This document shows positions 63,221 to 64,000 of a stretch of 64,000 nt of DNA, piece after piece. The translations under genes were made by a program, and so were the position numbers. Position 1 is the first letter of the stretch, and each line of letters starts with the position of its first letter. This stretch comes from Capitulum mitella (Eukaryota > Arthropoda > Thecostraca > Pollicipedomorpha > Pollicipedidae), in NCBI GenBank assembly GCA_030062745.1, contig CP099842.1, positions 21,175,822-21,239,821 on the forward strand, written 5' to 3'. The notes below the pieces were generated by a model. That model was not told the DNA's origin and did no database searches. It saw nothing but the letters and a program-made list of their open reading frames with translations.

Positions 63221-64000
63221 AGTGTCAAGCGGTAAGCCGATGCCTGCTATCGGCTTTCTCCGGGTTAGTGTGATCGACAGCGGCGTCGCGCCAGGGGCGG
63301 CCCGCGCCATCTGCGCCGTCGCCCGGGGAGCCGGCCGTCGCCAGTGTGCGTCAGAGTCGGCCGTCTCCGTCCGCACGGTCGGCGATCCGCTCCTTATCCC
63401 GGGGGGCGTCATCAGCGCTGCGGACCACGCCGCCGCCGCCCCGGTGCTGAGCCGACGCTCGAAGCGGCCACGTTAGACGTGATTCGATCGTGATGAGCAC
63501 CGCGGCGGAACAGGTCCGATCTTGCCGAGGCGCCGCCGGCTGTGGCCCGGCGCTGGCCGCCTCTGCGCCTCTGGTCGATTGGCGCGCTCATGGGCGCCGG
63601 GGCGGTGTTGACCCAGTCCTCATCAGCGCGGGCCGCTGTTGTCTGACTCTCGGCGGGCCGGCCGGGCCGCGCCGGCGGCCAGAGCAGGGTGTCGACAGCT
63701 GTCAGGTGGCGCGACGACGGCCGACGCCGGCGTCTGGAGGCGGCCCGGCTCGCAGGCCATGCTCCCATCGATCGGCCGAATCGCTCTCGCTTCCTGCCGA
63801 GGGACACGGCGGCGGACTGGCGCGGCCGCCGGCACCGGCCGTCCCGCCCGGCCAGGACGGACCCGGCGGGCGGACTCGTCGCCGGCGGTCGACCGTGCGA
63901 CGCGGTCAGCCCGCGGGCAAAGCCCGCCGCCTTCGGGCGTCCGACTGGAGGCGGACGATTCTGCGGCGCTCCCACGCCGTCCGGGACCGTTTCGACCTTT
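63221..64000. promoter_or_regulatory. CpG-dense island at the window edge
   Basis: GC-rich block with open frames on both strands and no recognisable domain or convincing exon. It may be the promoter or first exon of a gene beyond the window. Confidence 0.3.

Noticed and set aside
63412..63975. 187-residue minus-strand open frame at the window edge
   Set aside because: Same compositional pattern as other CpG islands; cannot be separated from chance without transcripts.

Overview
The window reads as a stretch of animal nuclear genome, most likely arthropod and perhaps crustacean. The case rests on several things. Short conserved coding exons are separated by long repeat-filled introns. Coding exons are strongly GC-rich and introns are nearer AT-balanced. 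The splice signals are metazoan and there are no operons. The mobile elements are of invertebrate types: Ty3/gypsy, I/Jockey-like LINE, and TTAA-flanked non-autonomous DNA elements. The species assignment is an inference.

Layout on the + strand. (1) 274-15386 holds twelve phase-compatible exons, incomplete at the 5' side. They encode an acidic/basic N-terminal region, a PH domain and a complete divergent actin fold, that is, a PH-actin-related fusion. An AATAAA follows at 16050. (2) 16060-26440 is a repeat graveyard: a TA-rich hairpin, a truncated TTAA element, a LINE ORF1 fragment on the minus strand, and a decayed minus-strand Ty3/gypsy element between two diverged direct repeats. (3) 26444-42810 holds a cluster of hairpins and then a ten-exon SLC5-type (sodium:solute symporter family) gene. 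After removal of one surplus base its exons total 646 codons including the stop. Its last intron (7.8 kb) carries a broken LINE ORF2 interrupted by a TTAA-flanked element. (4) 44001-49271 holds two phase-compatible exons of an unidentified small membrane protein, the second vaguely TOM5-like. Between them lie a 1.57-kb CpG-free block and a 1.3-kb tandem duplication. (5) 49272-64000 is mostly repeats, including an intact 1.2-kb TTAA element at 56999-58203. Two GC-rich islands lie near the right end, the first with a possible first exon.

Two themes recur. First, three conserved exons in the two main genes each need one base removed (or two added) to keep both frame and splice phase. That suggests systematic assembly error or, less likely, real frameshifts. 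Second, the TTAA element family carries regularly spaced AGGTCA half-sites that resemble nuclear-receptor binding sites. No CRISPR, rRNA, tRNA or prokaryotic features were recognised.
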